DNA of 47,278 nucleotides from Nocardia cerradoensis NBRC 101014. Its GTDB lineage: Bacteria > Actinomycetota > Actinomycetes > Mycobacteriales > Mycobacteriaceae. Shown here piece by piece: positions 1-8,728 of the stretch (the first letter of the stretch is position 1; each line of letters starts with the position of its first letter). The stretch spans positions 1 through 47,278 of the forward strand of contig NZ_BAFW01000053.1 of assembly GCF_000308535.1 (NCBI RefSeq). The letters are read 5' to 3'. Under the pieces are notes generated by a model that saw only the letters and a program-made list of their open reading frames with translations, was not told where the DNA came from and did no database searches. The position numbers and the translations under genes are program-made.

Positions 1-2673
1 ATCGTCTGCGCGGGCGCGACGTATTTCGATGTGGTGCAGGCGCTGTCGGAGCGCGGCGTCCGGCGCGCGGATCTCGCGGCGGCGGGTGTGCGCATCCTGC
101 GACTGGGTATGACCTATCCCCTGGTCGAGGAGACCGTCGTCGAATTCGCGGATTCGGTGCGACGGCTGCTGGTGGTGGAGGAGAAGCGGCCGTTCGTCGA
201 GACGCAGCTGCGCGCGGTGCTGCACGAGGCGGAGCGTCGAATTCCGGTGCTGGGCAAGCGAGATCGTGACAGGGCGCCCTTGGTGCCCGGTTCCGGTGTA
301 CTCGATCCGAAGTCCGTGGGCGAGATACTCGACCGGGTTCTTCCGGCGCTGCGCCCGGCGACACCCCCGCGGCTCGAGCTGCCCCTGCTGGTGACGCCGG
401 CCCGCGCGCCCGCGTATTGCAGTGGCTGCCCGCACAACCGGTCCACGGTCGCACCGGAGGATGCGCTGGTCGGCGGCGGGGTCGGCTGTCACGGCATCAT
501 GTATTTCGAGGCCCGCAACCGCGACCTGACGACGTTGCCGCCGACGCCGATGGGCGCCGAGGGGGTGCCGTGGATCGGGTTGTCCCCGTTCGTCGAGGCG
601 CCCCACCTGATTCAGAATCTGGGTGACGGCACGCTGACCCATTCCGGCACGCTCGCCATCCGCGCGAGTGTGGCCGCCGGAACCGACATCACCTTCAAGA
701 TCCTCTACAACGCGGCGGTCGCCATGACCGGTGGCCAGGAGGTGACCGGACTGCGGGACGTGCCCGCCCTCACCCGGCAACTGCAGGCCGAGGGGGTGCG
801 CGAGATCGTTGTGTGCGCCGAGGATCCCGGCCGCTACGGCCGGCGCGCGCGGTGGGCGCCGGGGGTCGAGGTGCTGGGCCGCGATCGGCTGGCGCAGGTG
901 CAGCAGCGGCTGCGGACGGTGTCCGGCGTGACGGTGATCATCTACGACCAACGGTGTGCGGCCGAGGCACGGCGACTGCGCAAACGCGGTCTGCTGCCGG
1001 AGCCGCCGCAGCGGGTCGTCATCAACGAGGCCGTCTGCGAAGGCTGCGGCGACTGTGGAACCAAGAGCAACTGCCTGTCGGTGCTGCCGCTGGACACCGA
1101 ATTCGGGACGAAGCGGCGTATCCACGATTCCTCGTGCAATCGCGACTACACCTGCCTGGACGGCGACTGTCCCTCGTTCGTCACGATCGAACCGAAAGCC
1201 GGTGCGCGTCAGCGGAATCGAGTGCGGCGTGCGCGTCCGCGACTTCCTTCGGGAACGCTGCCGGAGCCGGTGCCGCCTGCGGTCGGCGAACGCTACAGCA
1301 TCTACTTCACCGGGATCGGCGGCACCGGAATAGTCACCGCGAACCGCATCCTCGTGCGGGCCGCCGAGGCGGCGGGCTGGGTGGTCGGCGGTATGGATCA
1401 GACCGGGCTGTCGCAGAAGGCGGGCGCCGTGGTGTCCCATCTGCACCTGGCGGCCGATCGCGCAGGACTGACCGCGGCGGCGGTGAGCGGCGGCGGCGCG
1501 GACCTGTACCTGTCCGGGGATATCCTGCAGGCCGCCTCGGCCGACCATCTGGCGAAAGCCCGTGCGGGACAGGCGATCGCGGTGGTCGACCGGAACGTCA
1601 CACCCACGGCGGCGATGTTGCAGAGCCACACCGCGGCCCCCGATGTCGCGGCGCTGGAAGCCGCGATCGCCGACCGGATCGGTGCGCAGCGGACGTCGGT
1701 GATCGATGCGCGACGCGTCGCCGAGCGGGTCTTCGCCGATCACCTGCCCGCGAACGTGGTGGTGCTGGGCGCGGCATTTCAGCTGGGCGGCGTACCGGTG
1801 TCGGCCGCCGACATGGCGGGGGCGCTGGCCGGGCGCGGCCGGGCGGCGGCGGACAACCGGCTCGCCTTCGAATGGGGGCGCTGGCTCGTGCACGACCCCG
1901 CGGCCGTCGCGGCGGCTCTGGGGGACGAGCGCGTGGCATCGACCGCACGCGGGTACGAGCCGACGGTGGCGACCGGTGCGGCGGCGGAAAGGCTTGTAGC
2001 GCAACGGGCTGTTCCGGTCGAGCTCCGCGATCGGCTGGTTCGCCGGACCGCCCAGGTGATCGATTATCAGAGCGTGGGCCGTGCGCGCCGGTATCTCGAG
2101 CTCGTCGAATACGTGGCCGCCCGCGACGATGCCGCACGGGAGTGGGAACTGAGCCGCACCGTGGCCGAGTCGTGGTTCGCTCTGCTGACCTACAAGGACG
2201 AATACGAGGTCGCGCGTCTGCATCTGGCCGCGGACTACGACGCGGTGGCCGCCGAACTCGGTCTCGACGGCGGCTACACGCTGACCTATCACCTGCATCC
2301 GCCGATATTGCGGCGCCTGGGGATGGCGCGGAAGCTGCCGGCGGGCCGGACCTACGCGCTGGCCTTCCGCGCGCTGCGGCGGATGAAACGGCTGCGCGGC
2401 ACACCGTTCGACCCGTTCGGGTGGGACCGCGACCGGCGTACCGAACGCGCGGTCATCGTGGAGTACGCGCGGCTCGTCACCGAGATCACCGATCCCGGCG
2501 CGGATCTGCCCTACGACCGGCAGGTCGAGCTGGCGGCCTCGGCGGCCGTGATCACGGGGTACGGGCCGATCAAGGAACGCAGCATCGAGCGGTGGCGGGC
2601 CGGGATCGCGGCATGGCGGCTCGAACACACCTCGGCAGAACCGATGTCCGAGGCGAGTGGGGCGCTGCCGTGA
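1..2673 (+). CDS. Indolepyruvate ferredoxin oxidoreductase-like fused enzyme (5' truncated)
   Basis: The reading frame is open from the first base, so the start lies outside the window; 890 residues are visible. The family oxidatively decarboxylates 2-oxo acids (classically indolepyruvate and other aryl-pyruvates) to acyl-CoA using TPP and Fe-S clusters. Visible in order: a CSGCPHNRST motif near nt 418 belonging to the TPP-binding half, a Cys-rich cluster at nt 1036-1074 (CEGCGDCGTKSNC) with further Cys to about nt 1170 typical of Fe-S ligation, a GIGGTGIVTANRIL motif near nt 1312 opening the gamma-type domain, and a long C-terminal region as in single-chain actinobacterial and proteobacterial versions. 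The actual 2-oxo acid is unknown. Its stop overlaps the next start (GTGA), so the EthD-domain gene is translationally coupled. Its promoter, and whether it carries the island operator, is not visible. Confidence 0.9.
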   Translation: MVCAGATYFDVVQALSERGVRRADLAAAGVRILRLGMTYPLVEETVVEFADSVRRLLVVEEKRPFVETQLRAVLHEAERRIPVLGKRDRDRAPLVPGSGVLDPKSVGEILDRVLPALRPATPPRLELPLLVTPARAPAYCSGCPHNRSTVAPEDALVGGGVGCHGIMYFEARNRDLTTLPPTPMGAEGVPWIGLSPFVEAPHLIQNLGDGTLTHSGTLAIRASVAAGTDITFKILYNAAVAMTGGQEVTGLRDVPALTRQLQAEGVREIVVCAEDPGRYGRRARWAPGVEVLGRDRLAQVQQRLRTVSGVTVIIYDQRCAAEARRLRKRGLLPEPPQRVVINEAVCEGCGDCGTKSNCLSVLPLDTEFGTKRRIHDSSCNRDYTCLDGDCPSFVTIEPKAGARQRNRVRRARPRLPSGTLPEPVPPAVGERYSIYFTGIGGTGIVTANRILVRAAEAAGWVVGGMDQTGLSQKAGAVVSHLHLAADRAGLTAAAVSGGGADLYLSGDILQAASADHLAKARAGQAIAVVDRNVTPTAAMLQSHTAAPDVAALEAAIADRIGAQRTSVIDARRVAERVFADHLPANVVVLGAAFQLGGVPVSAADMAGALAGRGRAAADNRLAFEWGRWLVHDPAAVAAALGDERVASTARGYEPTVATGAAAERLVAQRAVPVELRDRLVRRTAQVIDYQSVGRARRYLELVEYVAARDDAAREWELSRTVAESWFALLTYKDEYEVARLHLAADYDAVAAELGLDGGYTLTYHLHPPILRRLGMARKLPAGRTYALAFRALRRMKRLRGTPFDPFGWDRDRRTERAVIVEYARLVTEITDPGADLPYDRQVELAASAAVITGYGPIKERSIERWRAGIAAWRLEHTSAEPMSEASGALP

Positions 2674-3362
2674 TCAAACGTCTGCGTTTCGCCACCCGGT
2701 CACCGCAGCTGTCCTTCGACGCGTTCGCCCGGCAATGGCCGCTGCTGTGTGCCGCGGCGGCGGACGCGCCCAGCGGACTGCGACCGGTGCGGGTGGCGGT
2801 CTGCACCGTCCTGCCCGAGCTCACCGGGCCGGGACCCCGCCACGACGGTGTGGTCGCCGAGTGGTTTCGCGATATCCGGCATCTGCGTCGCCACGACCGC
2901 TGGCGATCGGGCAGCGACGACGCGGCCGATGTGGTGACGCTGCCGGACAGCACGGCGGAAGTGATTGCCCGCGAACACGTTCTGCGCGGCGGTGAATGGC
3001 TGGAGCGCCGGTGGGACGACGGTGGCGATCGGCTCAAACATATGGCGGTCGCGGTGCGGGCGGCGAGCCTGACGGCCGAAGAGTTCGCGACACGGTGGAG
3101 GGCGCATGCGGGTACGGTGCGGCGACCGGGCGCCGCGACGGTGGCGATACCCGACGCCGCTCGTGGTCGTGCCTACGTCCAGAATCATCCGGTGGCGGCC
3201 ACCCGCACCGCCTACGACGCGGTGAACGAGGTCTACTTCGACGACGTCACCGGCCTGCGCACGCGCATCGACTGGTTCCGCGACAACGGACCCTCCGGGC
3301 CGGATGGCCTGTTCGACCGTTCGTGGTTTCTCGCCGCCCGTGAGGTGGTGCTGTCCGGCTGA
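2670..3362 (+). CDS. EthD-domain (dimeric alpha/beta-barrel) protein
   Basis: A 230-residue protein starting at GTG within the GTGA overlap with the upstream oxidoreductase. Two repeats are visible: residues about 10-100 (RSPQLSFDAFARQW onward) and about 125-225 (SLTAEEFATRWRAHAG onward), both with the F..RW..H pattern of EthD/ferredoxin-like barrel domains. EthD proteins are small, cofactor-free and often sit beside oxidative catabolic genes; their chemistry is rarely known. The tight coupling suggests it acts with the upstream 2-oxo-acid oxidoreductase. It converges on the 115-residue gene with only 20 bp between stops. Function beyond the fold is not claimed. Confidence 0.75.
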   Translation: MIKRLRFATRSPQLSFDAFARQWPLLCAAAADAPSGLRPVRVAVCTVLPELTGPGPRHDGVVAEWFRDIRHLRRHDRWRSGSDDAADVVTLPDSTAEVIAREHVLRGGEWLERRWDDGGDRLKHMAVAVRAASLTAEEFATRWRAHAGTVRRPGAATVAIPDAARGRAYVQNHPVAATRTAYDAVNEVYFDDVTGLRTRIDWFRDNGPSGPDGLFDRSWFLAAREVVLSG

Positions 3363-3382
3363 GCGCGGTGCGCGCGGATCGG

Positions 3383-3730
3383 TCAGCGGCACATGACCAC
3401 GAGGCGGCGGGAGATGTGCACCGGGGTCCCGGCCAGCACCATCGGTAGCGCGGCCGCGCTCAGGATCGCCGGCTGGATGCGGCCGTCGACGATCGGATGT
3501 GCCTGGGCACCGTAGTTGTCCAGGGTGAACGCCAGGTCGGTGGTGGGCTCCACGGGGCAGTCCGACGGGTCGGGCTCCGGGAAGCACCACTTCCAGCGGC
3601 CCTCGGTGGTCGAGAAACAGATTTCGATGTAGTCCGCGCGCGCCGGACAGGGCCCGACCGATTCGACCGTGGCGCGGACGAACAACTCGGGGTCGAACGC
3701 CGCACCGCACACTCGTGATCCGGTTCGCAT
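3383..3730 (-). CDS. Conserved-looking hypothetical protein, 115 aa
   Basis: I do not recognise this protein. The ATG at 3730 is preceded by a good ribosome site (AAGGAAG about 8 nt away), and the gene follows the aldehyde dehydrogenase on the same strand after 50 bp, so it is probably the last gene of the amidohydrolase-aldehyde dehydrogenase unit. The product is soluble, with no signal peptide or membrane segment. Six Cys are spread along it (C8, C29, C38, C49, C58, C114), and there is a Trp/aromatic run at GRWKWCFPEPDP. The longer open frame upstream (to 4078) lies inside the dehydrogenase gene and is not used. A small accessory or substrate-binding subunit is possible but unsupported. Confidence 0.6.
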   Translation of the reverse strand: MRTGSRVCGAAFDPELFVRATVESVGPCPARADYIEICFSTTEGRWKWCFPEPDPSDCPVEPTTDLAFTLDNYGAQAHPIVDGRIQPAILSAAALPMVLAGTPVHISRRLVVMCR

Positions 3731-3780
3731 CGGATACCACTTCCTTCGCGCAAACAACTGCCGAACGACGCTGCGGCCGT

Positions 3781-5256
3781 TCAGTTTCCGGCATCCCGGC
3801 GCAAGGCGGCCGGCAGCCCGATACTTCTGGGTTCGAGGAAACTGTGCAGCCCTTCCGGGCCCAGTTCGCGACCGAGCCCGGATTCCTTGAAGCCGCCGAA
3901 CGGCACCCGCGGGAACGGTGGATAGGTGCCATTGATCGCGATGCTGCCGGTGCGCAGCCGCCGGGCGATCGCCAGCCCGCGCTCGGCATCCGCGGACCAC
4001 ACGCCGCCGGAGAGGCCGTAGGGCGAGTCGTTGGCGATGCGCACCGCGTCGTCGTCGCCGTCGTGCGGGATCAGGCACAGCACGGGACCGAAGATCTCCT
4101 CCCGCGCCACCCGCATCGCGTTGTCGACCTCGGCCAGGATCGTCGGTTCCACGTACCAGCCGCGCGGCAGCCCGGCGGGGCGGCCACCGCCGGTCACGAC
4201 CCGGGCGCCGGCCTCGCGGGCGAGCGCGATGTAGTGCTCGACGCGGGTGCGCTGACGCTGGGCCACCAGCGGACCGACCAGGGTCGCCGGATCGTGCGGA
4301 TCACCGACCCGGACCGCTGCCGCTGCCGCCGCTGCGGCGTCCACCGCCTCGGCGTAGCGGGTGCGCGGCACCAGGACCCGGGTGTGCGCACCGCAGACCT
4401 GACCCGACATATGCATCGCGCCCTTGACGATCGCGGGCAGCACGGTCGCGATATCGGCGTCCTCGGCGACGACCGCCGCGGACTTGCCGCCCAGCTCCAG
4501 CGACACTCGCCGCACCCGTTCACCGCACACGCTCATGATGCGTTTACCCGCGGCGGTCGAACCGGTGAAGGCCACCTTGTCGGTGTCCGGATGGGTGACC
4601 AGATACTCGCCGACCTCTCGGTCGCCGGGCACGATATTGACTGCGCCGGAGGGCATTCCGGCCTCGTCCAATGCCTCGGCCAGGACGAAGTTGCTCAGCG
4701 GCGACTCCGGCGGCGGTTTGATCACCACGGTGCATCCGGCGGCCAGCGCCGGCGCGGCCTTCCACGCCGCCAGCGTCACCGGGGCGTTCCACGGCACCAC
4801 GGCCGCGACGACGCCGACCGGTTCCCTGGTGACCAGGCCGGACCGGTCACCGGCGGTGACGGTGTGCTCGAAGTCGAAGCCGCGGATCAGCTCCGCGTAA
4901 TAGTCGAACAGGGCCGCGACCATACCGGTCTGCGCCTGCCTGGATTGGCTGACCGGACAGCCGATTTCGTCGACCGTCACGGCCGCGATATCGGCCTCGC
5001 GCTTGCGGAGCAGTTCGGCGGCGCGAGCCAGTGTGTCGGCCCGCTCGCCGGGCGACAGCCGGGGCCACGGGCCGTCGTCGAACGCGGTGCGCGCGGCCGC
5101 CACGGCCCGATCGATATCGGCGGTGCGGGCCACCGGCACCTCGCCGACCGCCTCCTCGGTGGACGGCGAGATCACCGCGAAGCGTTCGTCACCGGCCGGC
5201 GGCACCCACGTGCCGCCGACGTAGAACTCGCGCCGGTACATCAGCCGATCGGTCAC
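3781..5256 (-). CDS. Aldehyde dehydrogenase (NAD(P)+-dependent)
   Basis: A 491-residue ALDH-superfamily enzyme that should oxidise an aldehyde to the acid. All key positions are present: PWN (N157), KPP (K180), ELGGKS with the general-base Glu at 254, and SGQVC with the nucleophilic Cys at 288. Length is normal. The start is the GTG at 5256, preceded by a perfect AGGAGG seven nt upstream; the frame is open further upstream to 5298 but has no such site. It lies 68 bp after the amidohydrolase and 50 bp before the 115-residue gene, so the three probably share a transcript controlled by the operator at 6570-6583. The substrate cannot be told from sequence; the context suggests an intermediate of the island pathway. 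Confidence 0.93.
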   Translation of the reverse strand: MTDRLMYRREFYVGGTWVPPAGDERFAVISPSTEEAVGEVPVARTADIDRAVAAARTAFDDGPWPRLSPGERADTLARAAELLRKREADIAAVTVDEIGCPVSQSRQAQTGMVAALFDYYAELIRGFDFEHTVTAGDRSGLVTREPVGVVAAVVPWNAPVTLAAWKAAPALAAGCTVVIKPPPESPLSNFVLAEALDEAGMPSGAVNIVPGDREVGEYLVTHPDTDKVAFTGSTAAGKRIMSVCGERVRRVSLELGGKSAAVVAEDADIATVLPAIVKGAMHMSGQVCGAHTRVLVPRTRYAEAVDAAAAAAAAVRVGDPHDPATLVGPLVAQRQRTRVEHYIALAREAGARVVTGGGRPAGLPRGWYVEPTILAEVDNAMRVAREEIFGPVLCLIPHDGDDDAVRIANDSPYGLSGGVWSADAERGLAIARRLRTGSIAINGTYPPFPRVPFGGFKESGLGRELGPEGLHSFLEPRSIGLPAALRRDAGN

Positions 5257-5324
5257 GCCGCCTCCTGCATTCGTGCCGGCGTGACCCGTCGCCGGCACGC
5301 CGCCCTCCGATATCGTGTCGTTCG

Positions 5325-6527
5325 TCAGTTCCGCTGCGGCGGATCCAGGTGATAGAGCCGGGTCGCGGTGTGCTGCAGCACCTTCGCGACCGTCTCGTCC
5401 GGAATTCCGGTCAGCGAACGGTCGATGATGTCGCGCGGGCTCGGTGATTCCGAGGCCGGCCCCGGCGACAGGCTGGTGGCGTGCGGGAAATCGGTTTCGA
5501 ACATCAGATTGTCGGCCAGTTCGCCGATCACCGGTCGCAGCGAACGGTTTTCGAACCAGTACATGCCGTAGATCTGGCGGCGCATATATTCACTCGGCAG
5601 CAGCCGATCCGGATATTCGTGGTGCGCACCGACATTGAGCCACTGCCAATCCATACTCTCACCCAGGAACGGCAGCCAGCCGGCACCGTTCTCCACCGAG
5701 ACGAAATTCAACTCCGGATAGCGATGGCAGACGCCGCTGACCACCACCTCGGCGATGTTGCGCGCATTGCCGAGCAGCACCAGCGCGCTCTCCTGGGTGA
5801 AGTCGAGTTTCTGCGATTGGTCGACCGCACCCTTGAGATCGTCGGGGGAGTTGAGGAAGCCGACATGGAAATTCATCGACAGTCCCATGTCCTGGGCCTG
5901 ACCGAGCAGCGGCTCCCAGTAGTCGTCGACCAGGCGGGGCAGGCCGACCTTGTCGTAGCGCGCGGCGAAAAGTACACCCTTGTGGCCCAATTCGTAGGCC
6001 CGCTTCATCTCGGTGACCGCTTCGTCGATATCCCAGAAGGGCAGCATCATCATCGGAACCAGCCGGCGCGAATCCGCCGAACACCACTCGGCCAGCCAGT
6101 CGTTGTAGGCGCGAACGCATTCGGTGGCCAGTTCGTGCGGCATCGAATTCAGGAAGACGTGACTGTGGAAGCCGAGAATGTTCGGGTACATCACCTGGTA
6201 GTAGATGCCGACCTCGTCCATATAGGCGAGCCGGGCCTCGGCATCGAGCGCGGCGGGGAAGGCCTCGGAGAGTTTCTTCGGATGGGAGGGCGGGAATTCC
6301 GGCCATTTGGCCTGTGCGAACGCGCCGACGCCGTAGAGCTTCTTGTCGCCGATGTACCAGTAATCCTCTTGCCGCCGTTCGTGGAAGCGGACGTGCGGAA
6401 CCAGATCGCCCCACTTCTTCGAGATCCGCGAGGTCCACAGATCGGCGGGTTCGATGATGTGGGAGTCGACATCGGCGACCGCATATCGCTCACACAGGGC
6501 GGCTCCGGCGCCATCGGGGTCAGCCAT
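5325..6527 (-). CDS. Amidohydrolase family protein (COG2159/ACMSD-like), first copy
   Basis: A 400-residue TIM-barrel metalloenzyme of the amidohydro_2 group, which includes non-oxidative decarboxylases and C-N or C-C hydrolases. The N-terminal metal motif is VDSHIIEP at about 20-27, the barrel His lies in NFHVGFLN (about 221), and the late metal Asp is in ETDFPHATS (about 347). The ATG at 6527 follows AGAAGGAG at good spacing. It is the first gene of a unit with the aldehyde dehydrogenase and the 115-residue gene. It is the first of three paralogues in the island (see 12721 and 15365). These differ enough to suggest different substrates in one route. Hydrolase versus decarboxylase cannot be settled here. 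Confidence 0.88.
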   Translation of the reverse strand: MADPDGAGAALCERYAVADVDSHIIEPADLWTSRISKKWGDLVPHVRFHERRQEDYWYIGDKKLYGVGAFAQAKWPEFPPSHPKKLSEAFPAALDAEARLAYMDEVGIYYQVMYPNILGFHSHVFLNSMPHELATECVRAYNDWLAEWCSADSRRLVPMMMLPFWDIDEAVTEMKRAYELGHKGVLFAARYDKVGLPRLVDDYWEPLLGQAQDMGLSMNFHVGFLNSPDDLKGAVDQSQKLDFTQESALVLLGNARNIAEVVVSGVCHRYPELNFVSVENGAGWLPFLGESMDWQWLNVGAHHEYPDRLLPSEYMRRQIYGMYWFENRSLRPVIGELADNLMFETDFPHATSLSPGPASESPSPRDIIDRSLTGIPDETVAKVLQHTATRLYHLDPPQRN

Positions 6528-6569
6528 CCCGAACTCCTTCTGTACCAGGGAGATTACTCAATATATGAG

Positions 6570-6583
6570 AGTATTTACTTACT
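6570..6583. promoter_or_regulatory. Island operator site A
   Basis: AGTATTTACTTACT, 42 nt upstream of the amidohydrolase start at 6527. It matches the shared 14-bp near-palindrome AGTRAGYACYYRCT best in its right half. The surrounding AT-rich stretch 6551-6590 contains further GAGTA/TTACTC half-sites and probably holds the promoter. Confidence 0.6.
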
Positions 6584-6637
6584 TACTCTAGAGATCGGCC
6601 GCGCGATGTACAACCGTCTGCCGCGGCGGATCGGAGT

Positions 6638-7510
6638 TCAGTGCGCGGATTCCGGCGCCGGTGGCTCGGCCGGGGCGGGTTCGGGGACCGCGCGTAGGCG
6701 CGGCGCCATCATCAGCGGCGTCACACTCAGCACGCCCGATTCCACCGGCAGGGTGATGCCGGTGATCCAGCGGGCCTCGTCGCTGGCCAGGAAGGTCGCC
6801 GCCCACGCCACGTCCCAGCCGTCGCCCGGGCTGCCGAGCAGACCCGCCTCCGACCGCATCGCGTTCATGAATTCCGCCCGCGGCCCCGGCGCCGACACCG
6901 AGAGCACCATCGGCGTCGTGATGTGCCCAGGTGCGATGGCGTTGACCCGAATCCCTTGGCGGCCGTGCGAATACGCCATATCGACGGTCATCGCGAGCAG
7001 TCCGCCCTTGGCCGCGGAGTAGGCGACCGTCCCGTCGCCGCGCAGCGCCGAGATCGAGGAGATGTTCACGATGGACCCGCCGCCGCGTTCGGCCAGTGCG
7101 GGCACCGCGTACTTCGAGGCGAGGAACGCGGTGCGCAGATTGATGTCGAAGGATCGGTCCCAGTCGGCTTCGGAGACGTCGACGACCGTGCCGACCGCGG
7201 CCAGGCCGATGTTGTTGACGAGGATGTCCAGTCCGCCGAAGGAGTCGACGGCGGTGCGCACCATGGCCTCGCACGCCGCGGCCTCGGTCAGGTCGGCCGC
7301 GAAGACCGCGGCCTTACCGCCTTCCTCCTCGATCATCCGCAGGGTTTGTTCGGCGCGTTCGCCGTAGCGGTCCACCAGCAGCACGGCCGCACCCTCCCGC
7401 GCCAGTGCCACCGCGGTCGCCTTCCCGGTGCCGATGCCGGGCCCGGGCGTCGATCCCGCACCCGTCACGATCGCCACCTTGCCGTCCACGCGGCCCGGAC
7501 GCTCCACCAT
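6638..7510 (-). CDS. Short-chain dehydrogenase/reductase, first copy
   Basis: A 290-residue Rossmann-fold SDR. The nucleotide-binding loop is TGAGSTPGPGIGTGKA, slightly longer than classical TGxxxGIG. NNIG replaces the usual NNAG, the catalytic Ser is in NISSISA, and Tyr/Lys are in YSAAKGG. The C-terminal 25 residues are Pro/Ala-rich. The start is the second of two close ATGs (7510): GAAGGAG lies 8 nt before it but only 2 nt before the ATG at 7516. It is the last gene after the DUF35 and thiolase-like genes, 36 bp behind the latter. Likely role: oxidation or reduction of a hydroxy or keto CoA intermediate; the substrate is unknown. Confidence 0.9.
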   Translation of the reverse strand: MVERPGRVDGKVAIVTGAGSTPGPGIGTGKATAVALAREGAAVLLVDRYGERAEQTLRMIEEEGGKAAVFAADLTEAAACEAMVRTAVDSFGGLDILVNNIGLAAVGTVVDVSEADWDRSFDINLRTAFLASKYAVPALAERGGGSIVNISSISALRGDGTVAYSAAKGGLLAMTVDMAYSHGRQGIRVNAIAPGHITTPMVLSVSAPGPRAEFMNAMRSEAGLLGSPGDGWDVAWAATFLASDEARWITGITLPVESGVLSVTPLMMAPRLRAVPEPAPAEPPAPESAH

Positions 7511-7546
7511 GATCATCTCTCCTTCGCCGTCACCGGTACTGCTGCT

Positions 7547-8728
7547 TCACCAGCGCGTCAAAAGCGCTGCGCCGGACTCGATTCCGCCGACATTGGTCAC
7601 CGCCGCGACCTCGGCCCCGGCCACCTGCCGGGCGCCCGCCTCGCCGCGCAGCTGCCGCACCGCCTCGGCGGTGTGACCGAAACTGGCGTGCAGCCGTCCG
7701 CCCGAGAGCTGACCGCCCCAGGTGTTGAGCGGCAGCTCGCCGCCCAGGGCGATGCGCGTGCCGCCGTCGAGGTAATCCCCGGCTTCGCCGGTGCCGCAGA
7801 AACCCATCGCCTCGAGCCACCACACCGCCTCGATACTGAAACCGTCGTAGAGCTGGGCGGTGTCCACATCGGCGGGGGTCAGCGCGGTCCGCGCCCACAG
7901 GGCCGCGGCCGTCGCGTAACCCACCCGGCCCATGTCCTCCCATTGATCCCATGCCGGGCGCCCGTCCACCACGCCGGCCATCGCCTCGATGCGGACCGGT
8001 GCGCGCAGATCGGCGGCGGTTTCGGCCGCCGACACCACGATCGCGGTGGCGCCGTCGGCGGGGACGTCGCAGTCGAACAGGCACAGGGGTGAGGAGATCA
8101 TTCGCGCACTCAGATAGTCGTCCACGGTCAGCGGCGAGCGGTAGACCGCATCGGGGTTGTGCGCGGCGTGGGCGCGCTGGGCGACCGCGATCCACGCCAA
8201 TCGCTCACGGGTCAGGCCGTATTCGTGCATGTAGCGGGTCGCGAAGGGCGCGATCTGGCACACCGGTGAGAGCATCCCGACCGGCAGCAGCCACGCCTGC
8301 GGCCCCTCGGCGAGCGGTTTGGTCGAACCGTAGGCGGGGCGGCCACCGGCGTCGCGAGCGGCGCTGCCCTCCTTCACGGTCCGCCAGATGACGACATGCC
8401 GGGCTTGGCCGGTCGCGACCGCCTGAGCCGGGCCGTAGAACGGCAGCGCCATACCTTCGACCAGGCCCTGTCGCCACGTCGTCTCGATGCGCAGGGCGTC
8501 CTGCACCTCGTAGAGATTGCCGTTGGCGTAGCCGGGAAGGTTGGCGACCCCGCCGCCGGGGAACATGGCCAGGCCGTCGATGTCGTCGACGGTCAATCCC
8601 GCGTCCGCGACGGCGGCGAGAACGGCGTCGAGCGTCAATTGCAGTCCGGAACGGTCGAGCCGGCGGGCGATCGCGGACTGGCCGATGCCGGAGATGACGG
8701 CCCGGTGTTCGAAGATGTCCGCACTCAT
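7547..8728 (-). CDS. Thiolase-like (SCP2/lipid-transfer-type) protein without nucleophilic Cys
   Basis: A 393-residue thiolase-superfamily protein. Features include VISGIGQSAIARR at the N-terminus, the LYDGFSIEAVWWLEAMGF segment and a C-terminal NTWGGQLSGGRLHASFGHTAEA with the conserved His. Where ordinary thiolases carry the active-site Cys (N-x-x-C-A-S-G), this protein reads TTWRQGLVEG, so it should not form an acyl-Cys intermediate. Family knowledge: such proteins paired with DUF35 partners act as retro-aldolases on CoA-thioester side chains (steroid Ltp2/ChsH2 type). Its ATGA start overlaps the stop of the DUF35 gene, so the two are translationally coupled and probably form a complex. Aldolase activity is inferred. 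Confidence 0.88.
   Translation of the reverse strand: MSADIFEHRAVISGIGQSAIARRLDRSGLQLTLDAVLAAVADAGLTVDDIDGLAMFPGGGVANLPGYANGNLYEVQDALRIETTWRQGLVEGMALPFYGPAQAVATGQARHVVIWRTVKEGSAARDAGGRPAYGSTKPLAEGPQAWLLPVGMLSPVCQIAPFATRYMHEYGLTRERLAWIAVAQRAHAAHNPDAVYRSPLTVDDYLSARMISSPLCLFDCDVPADGATAIVVSAAETAADLRAPVRIEAMAGVVDGRPAWDQWEDMGRVGYATAAALWARTALTPADVDTAQLYDGFSIEAVWWLEAMGFCGTGEAGDYLDGGTRIALGGELPLNTWGGQLSGGRLHASFGHTAEAVRQLRGEAGARQVAGAEVAAVTNVGGIESGAALLTRW

Noticed and set aside
813..2669. Long plus-strand open frame through the oxidoreductase gene
   Set aside because: It is a shadow frame with Arg/Gly-rich nonsense composition; only its last part, from the GTG at 2670, is the real EthD gene.
3731..4078. 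N-terminal extension of the 115-residue gene
   Set aside because: The extension lies within the aldehyde dehydrogenase gene on the same strand in another frame, while the ATG at 3730 has its own ribosome site.
3715..5352. 545-codon plus-strand frame opposite the first aldehyde dehydrogenase
   Set aside because: It is antisense to a gene with complete catalytic motifs; its composition is typical of high-GC shadow frames.
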